Part shown: piece by piece, positions 63,847-64,000 of the stretch
Numbering within the stretch: the stretch's first letter is position 1
Layout of the letters: each line of letters starts with the position of its first letter
DNA from: JBCBSK01 sp965250105
Lineage (GTDB): Bacteria; Pseudomonadota; Alphaproteobacteria; Rhizobiales; Tepidamorphaceae
DNA length: 64,000 nucleotides
Direction: 5' to 3'
Assembly: GCA_965250105.1 (NCBI GenBank)
Contig: OZ252290.1
Location: 2,914,001-2,978,000, forward strand
Translations under genes and position numbers: made by a program
Notes under the pieces: generated by a model
What the model was told of the DNA's origin: nothing
The model's database searches: none
What the model saw: the letters and a program-made list of their open reading frames with translations, nothing else

Positions 63847-64000
63847 TCACTGATTGCGGCTCGTGACCGCGACCAGTGCGCCGGCGCCGATCAGCAGGCT
63901 GCCGCCGACGCGGTTGGCGGCCCGCAGCACCGACGGCTGCCGGATCTTGTCGCGCGCCATGCCGGCCAGAACGGCGAAGGCCGCCGCGTTCGTGACCGCC
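63847..64000 (-). CDS. LysE-family exporter, C-terminal end only
   Basis: Only the last 50 residues are in the window; the gene continues past the right edge. The visible part (AVLAGMARDKIRQPSVLRAANRVGG and SLLIGAGALVAVT) matches the C-terminus of LysE/RhtB translocators, with its Arg-rich loop before the last membrane helix. The call rests on this end alone. Confidence 0.65.
   Translation of the reverse strand, partial: AVTNAAAFAVLAGMARDKIRQPSVLRAANRVGGSLLIGAGALVAVTSRNQ

Overview
The window is one contiguous stretch of GC-rich chromosome from an alphaproteobacterium, most likely order Hyphomicrobiales (Rhizobiales). The evidence is gene order: tkt-gap-pgk-fba beside DUF4164-zapA-6S RNA-5-FCL, ruvCAB-ybgC-tolQRAB-pal-cpoB-tilS-ftsH-glmM, ctrA beside fliI/fliJ, and chpT close to eipA, plus Omp25-like porins and two families of short dispersed repeats of a rhizobial kind. 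I see no phage, insertion sequence, CRISPR array, tRNA or rRNA. Genus cannot be fixed from what I can see.

Layout. 0-4.7 kb: minus-strand glycolysis/pentose-phosphate operon (transketolase, GAPDH, PGK, class I aldolase, the last cut by the left edge). 4.9-7.4 kb: DUF4164, ZapA, 6S RNA, 5-formyltetrahydrofolate cyclo-ligase and a YmdB-type phosphoesterase. 7.6-10.6 kb: soluble PAS chemoreceptor, YebC regulator, TauE/SafE exporter. 10.8-26.1 kb: Holliday junction genes ruvCAB, the Tol-Pal division/envelope system, tRNA-Ile lysidine synthetase, FtsH and GlmM; a divergent AraC regulator/LysE exporter pair sits between tolB and pal. 26.1-32.8 kb: a class V aminotransferase, two outer-membrane proteins and a plus-strand run encoding GNAT, class IV aminotransferase, a second small GNAT, a small membrane protein and a sulfotransferase-like P-loop protein. 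32.8-46.5 kb: a cell-cycle and motility locus (coiled-coil protein, fliJ, fliI, ctrA, cheR-cheB-cheY-cheW-cheA, chpT, cysQ, a YHS-like protein, eipA). 46.6-52.4 kb: a membrane-anchored coiled-coil protein, a Kef-type antiporter, a tandem universal stress protein and a nucleotide-sugar dehydrogenase. 52.5-59.8 kb: tamB/tamA and an outer-membrane barrel. 59.9-64 kb: a 36-residue membrane ORF, a putrescine-type oxidase/aminotransferase pair, a VOC protein, a YrhK protein and the end of a LysE-type exporter.

How it fits together. Much of the window serves the envelope and its coupling to the cell cycle: ChpT and CtrA are the last two steps of the CckA phosphorelay, EipA and Tol-Pal keep the envelope intact, TamAB and several barrels build the outer membrane, and ZapA and FtsH act in division and quality control. 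The ctrA promoter region carries six GANTC sites (CcrM methylation sequence) within 169 bases and an exact TTAACCAT half-site. TTAACC half-sites also lie upstream of tolQ, pal, ftsH, eipA and two porin genes, which suggests a CtrA envelope regulon. chpT is the first gene of a same-strand run into the chemotaxis genes, which ends at a strong bidirectional terminator behind ctrA.

The best candidate for an undescribed system is the class IV aminotransferase / small GNAT / membrane protein / sulfotransferase-like run at 30.4-32.8 kb. Second candidates are two uncharacterised coiled-coil proteins, one behind fliIJ and one beside eipA, and the 36-residue membrane ORF. All functional assignments come from reading motifs and gene order; no database search was run.
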